From Pseudomonadota bacterium (GTDB lineage Bacteria; Desulfobacterota; Desulfobulbia; Desulfobulbales; JAHJIY01), in contig JAHJIY010000091.1 of assembly GCA_018823175.1 (NCBI GenBank), positions 1 through 36,961 on the forward strand: a stretch of DNA of 36,961 nt, written 5' to 3'. The notes under the pieces are model-generated. The model was not told where the DNA came from and made no database searches. It saw only the letters and a list, made by a program, of their open reading frames with translations. Positions within the stretch are counted from its first letter, which is position 1. Each line of letters opens with the position of its first letter. Positions 34,613 through 36,961 of this stretch are shown here, piece by piece. The translations under genes were made by a program, and so were the position numbers.

Positions 34613-34769
34613 GGGAACTTCCTTTTAACGTGTTTATTTTCCAAAGCTGCAACGGCCAAAAGCGGGACCTAACCCACAAGAGATCTATCAATTCATTTAA
34701 GGATGAGAGCCCTGAACTGTCAAGTAAAAACGAATTAAAAATGTTCACCTTCCCCGCTCATTTGATCCC

Positions 34770-34797
34770 TTGATTTAATCGTATTTACCCATATAAT
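34770..34797 (+). promoter_or_regulatory. Sigma-70-type promoter for queC, possibly leaderless
   Basis: TTGATT (34770-34775) and TATAAT (34792-34797) are separated by 16 bases. Transcription should start about seven bases downstream, at or next to ATG 34805, and no ribosome site lies before that ATG. This suggests a leaderless mRNA. Confidence 0.6.
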
Positions 34798-34804
34798 ATG
34801 GGCC

Positions 34805-35536
34805 ATGCCTAAATCAAATTATCCAGAGCAGCAAACACCACCAAAGGCCGTGGTCCTGTTAAGCGGCGGCCTGGACTCCAGCACCGTCCTCGCCCTTGCC
34901 ACAAGCGCAGGTTATGAGTGTCACTGCCTGAGCTTCGCCTACGGCCAACGTCAGAATGTCGAACTGAAAAAAGCCAGGGATCTGGCCAAAAAATACAGCG
35001 CGAACCACCTGGTCTTAAACCTCGATCTGGAAAAGATCGGCGGCTCAGCCCTCACCACGGACCAGGCAGTGCCCAAAGGTCGTACCGAAGCAGAAATGAG
35101 TGGCTCAATCCCCGCCACCTACGTGCCGGGCCGCAATATTATCTTTCTGGCCCATGCCCTGTCCTGGGCCGAAGTGCTTGGCGCCAATGACATCTTCATC
35201 GGGATTAACGTCATGGACTACAGCGGCTACCCGGACTGCCGCCCGGAATTTATCGAGGCCTTTGCCCGCATGGCCAAACTGGGCACCAAGGCCGGGGTTG
35301 AGGGGGAAAAAGAATTGACGATTCACGCCCCTTTAATGCGGCTGACCAAAAAGGAAATCATCGAAAAAGGTATATCCCTTGGGGTTGATTACGGTGCGAC
35401 CCACAGCTGTTACGATCCGGACGCTCAAGACCGGGCCTGCGGCCAATGCGATGCCTGCCTGCTTCGCCTGAAAGGATTTGCCGAGGCGGGCCTGACTGAT
35501 CCGGCGATCTACCAGGAATCCACAAAAAAATTATGA
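34805..35536 (+). CDS. queC: 7-cyano-7-deazaguanine synthase
   Basis: QueC converts 7-carboxy-7-deazaguanine to preQ0 with ammonia and ATP, in queuosine tRNA modification. The 243-residue protein shows the PP-loop AVVLLSGGLDSSTVLALA (residues 15-32), the family segments YVPGRNIIFLAHALSWAE and IGINVMDYSGYPDCRPEF, and the C-terminal zinc site CYDPDAQDRACGQCDACL with four cysteines. The N-terminus is about 10 residues longer than usual, so the true start could be slightly later, but no better codon is seen. It overlaps nagZ by four bases (ATGA). Confidence 0.96.
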   Translation: MPKSNYPEQQTPPKAVVLLSGGLDSSTVLALATSAGYECHCLSFAYGQRQNVELKKARDLAKKYSANHLVLNLDLEKIGGSALTTDQAVPKGRTEAEMSGSIPATYVPGRNIIFLAHALSWAEVLGANDIFIGINVMDYSGYPDCRPEFIEAFARMAKLGTKAGVEGEKELTIHAPLMRLTKKEIIEKGISLGVDYGATHSCYDPDAQDRACGQCDACLLRLKGFAEAGLTDPAIYQESTKKL

Positions 35537-36531
35537 ACAATAATGATTTCAGCCTGAGCGGACCGCTGGTGATGGCCGGCCTGCCCGACCCGAAACTTGA
35601 CCAATCCACCCGCCGATTAATTAATGATTTCCGGGTAAATAATTTTATCCTGTTTACCCGCAACGTCAAAAACCCGGACCAACTCACCAAATTATGCTCC
35701 GACCTTATCGACACCTGCCGGCAAGCCGGCTTGAACCCGCCGCTGATTGCCATAGATCAGGAAGGCGGTAGCGTCACTCGCCTGGGGCCACCCTTCACCC
35801 AGTTTCCTGATGCAAGACTCCTGGCCGAAAGCGAAGACCCAACCAAAGGCCTGTTTAATTACGCTAAAACCTGTGCCCAAGAACTGCGGAGGGTCGGAAT
35901 CAACCTTAACTTCGCGCCGGTCCTTGATGTCTGTCCCCGGGGTGAAAATTTCTTCATGGAACGCCGCAGCCTTGGGGAAGACCCTGTCATTGTTGCCCGC
36001 TTCGGCCGCTTGATCATCGAAGAGATGCAGAACAACGGCATCGCGGCCTGCGCCAAACATTTCCCGGGCCTGGGCGGGGCAATTCTTGACCCCCACAAGG
36101 TGTTGCCGACCGTCAACCGGACAGCGGAACAAATGGCCGAAGACCTGCTCCCTTTCCGGGAAGCCGTTGCCGGCGGCGTCGCCTCGATCATGACCTCCCA
36201 TACCATCTATCCAGCCCTGGACCCGGACAATCCAGCGACCCTGTCGAAAAAAATTCTAACCGATATTCTGCGTTCAGACATCGGTTATGACGGGGTAATC
36301 GTAACCGATGATCTGGAGATGGGCGCCATCGAGCAAGAAAGACCGCTGGCCGAGGCCGCCCTGATCTCATTTAAGGCCGGGGCCGACCTTCTCCTGATCT
36401 GCCACGAACACCCGAAAGTAATTAATACCCTGACCCTGCTCAACCAAAGCCTGGCCAAAGGCGAGATCACAACCGAACAACTCCGGACCTCCGGCCAACG
36501 GATTGCAGCTTTGCAACAGTCCCAGCACTGA
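35533..36531 (+). CDS. nagZ: Beta-N-acetylhexosaminidase, glycoside hydrolase family 3 (NagZ type)
   Basis: NagZ removes N-acetylglucosamine from muropeptides in cell-wall recycling. The 332-residue protein lacks a signal peptide, as expected for the cytoplasmic enzyme. It shows AIDQEGGSVTRL (residues 74-85), the catalytic loop KHFPGLGGAILDPHKVLPTV, with the Asp-x-His pair used as acid/base, and the nucleophile Asp in VIVTDDLEMGAI. NagZ usually has KHFPGHG; Leu replaces His here, a variation also seen in relatives. The start overlaps queC (ATGA), so the genes are coupled although their pathways differ. Confidence 0.92.
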   Translation: MNNNDFSLSGPLVMAGLPDPKLDQSTRRLINDFRVNNFILFTRNVKNPDQLTKLCSDLIDTCRQAGLNPPLIAIDQEGGSVTRLGPPFTQFPDARLLAESEDPTKGLFNYAKTCAQELRRVGINLNFAPVLDVCPRGENFFMERRSLGEDPVIVARFGRLIIEEMQNNGIAACAKHFPGLGGAILDPHKVLPTVNRTAEQMAEDLLPFREAVAGGVASIMTSHTIYPALDPDNPATLSKKILTDILRSDIGYDGVIVTDDLEMGAIEQERPLAEAALISFKAGADLLLICHEHPKVINTLTLLNQSLAKGEITTEQLRTSGQRIAALQQSQH

Positions 36532-36732
36532 TCCTTCCCCCGCAATTCTTCCATCCACTAATTATCTGCCCCGAAAAACTTCAGTTTACGTGACCCGTTT
36601 CGTTTAGTCCTTCAAACAAATCCCCATCGCCGGGGACTAGAGCAACGAAGCATAAACGTAACGATTGACCAGGGGAAAACCTCATTACCATTTACTCGTT
36701 ACTTGTCACTTTCATTTAAAATCCCGGTTGAA
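36532..36732. other. Intergenic region with nested dyad
   Basis: CCCC-ATCGCC-GGGG (36622-36635) sits within an outer TAGTCC/GGACTA pairing (36605-36610 with 36634-36639; the stems partly compete) and a further TTCGTT/AACGAA. GTAACG and CGTTAC occur farther on (36658 and 36704). This could be the 3' end of the queC-nagZ transcript. There is no T-run and no gene. Confidence 0.4.
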
Positions 36733-36767
36733 TTGTCAAAATGACAAACTCGCCTGTCATAGTGACA
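36733..36767. promoter_or_regulatory. Two GTCA-N3-TGAC palindromes, probable sigma-54 activator sites (NorR-like)
   Basis: TTGTCAAAATGACAA (36733-36747) and TGTCATAGTGACA (36755-36767) are perfect palindromes with centres 21 bases apart, two helical turns. Each fits GT-N7-AC, the core described for NorR sites. A degenerate TTCA-AA-TGAC follows at 36773. They lie about 60-85 bases before the sigma-54 promoter. Confidence 0.7.
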
Positions 36768-36820
36768 TGATTTTCAAATGACGATTTTGCATTACCTTGA
36801 AATCATTACATTTTTTATGT

Positions 36821-36836
36821 TGGCACGGTTCTGGCA
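36821..36836 (+). promoter_or_regulatory. Sigma-54 promoter at the right edge
   Basis: TGGCACGGTTCTGGCA matches the -24 element perfectly and has GG and GC 10 bases apart. It lies 81 bases before ATG 36918. Confidence 0.85.
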
Positions 36837-36917
36837 ATATAGAAAAGACAAAGAGGCAGTGAACAACAAACATTAAAAAATGCTTTTCAAATTTAAACTA
36901 TATAAAGGGGACATATC

Positions 36918-36961
36918 ATGACAACCGCAACCAACAAAACCAGAACAAATGTCAACGCCAT
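36918..36961 (+). CDS. Start of a sigma-54-controlled gene, cut by the window edge
   Basis: AAGGGG stands seven bases before this ATG. Only 14 complete codons are visible (MTTATNKTRTNVNA), too few to name the product; they are polar and do not look like a signal peptide. The promoter and paired GT-N7-AC sites suggest a gene for nitric oxide or nitrosative stress, but this is only inference. Confidence 0.65.
   Translation, partial: MTTATNKTRTNVNA

Overview
The window looks like a chromosomal segment of an anaerobic Desulfobacterota (deltaproteobacterial) bacterium, most likely of the Desulfobulbales kind. The grounds are a selenocysteine-containing SelD, a multiheme cytochrome c / HybA-like / NrfD electron-transfer operon, many NtrB/NtrC-type signalling proteins, repeated cysteine-rich sensor modules and several sigma-54 promoters. 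The lineage is inferred from gene content; no rRNA or tRNA gene was seen.

Layout. (1) 0.1-4.5 kb, plus strand: an MFS transporter, a small unknown protein, a secreted cupin, an adenosine/adenine deaminase, a secreted coiled-coil protein and a small unknown protein. (2) 4.9-9.7 kb: a ZIP metal transporter, then on the minus strand a TSUP permease and selD. SelD is read through an in-frame TGA followed at once by a SECIS-like hairpin. Next come a solitary FlhB C-terminal-like protein, sfsA (plus) and a methyltransferase. (3) 10-20 kb, signalling and cysteine-rich proteins: a CheY-like regulator, a membrane hybrid kinase with a small membrane partner, two unknown Cys-containing proteins, a response regulator, a pirin, and a minus-strand group (HTH protein, zinc-ribbon/PAS protein, transglutaminase-like protein, Fe-S/DUF3786-like protein). 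One Cys module of fixed spacing (CW..C..C..CW..C..C..C) occurs in three of these. (4) 20-32.5 kb, a probable sigma-54-controlled system: a soluble triple-PAS kinase, a PAS-containing NtrC-type activator, three small membrane proteins (two are paralogues), an FtsH protease, a pentaheme cytochrome / Fe-S / NrfD operon and a second kinase. Three good -24/-12 promoters (GG-N10-GC) stand before the first small membrane protein, ftsH and the cytochrome operon. TGCAACA-type inverted repeats lie at enhancer distance from two of them. (5) 32.5-37 kb: a membrane kinase with a covalent-heme motif (minus), queC-nagZ (plus, overlapping), and at the edge another sigma-54 promoter with two GTCA-N3-TGAC palindromes before a truncated gene.

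How it may work together (inference): several kinases with nearly identical transmitter cores, one with a c-type heme and one with Cys-rich PAS domains, could converge on the single NtrC-type activator at 22.4 kb. That activator would switch on a membrane quality-control module (small membrane proteins plus FtsH) and a membrane electron-transfer complex together, as a redox or envelope stress response.

Non-coding structure: a dispersed intergenic repeat occurs four times (9.8, 17.3, 24.2, 28.7 kb) with a 6-bp stem whose sequence changes but stays paired around a 5-nt loop. A 145-bp TA-flanked palindromic MITE-like element lies between the soluble kinase and the activator.
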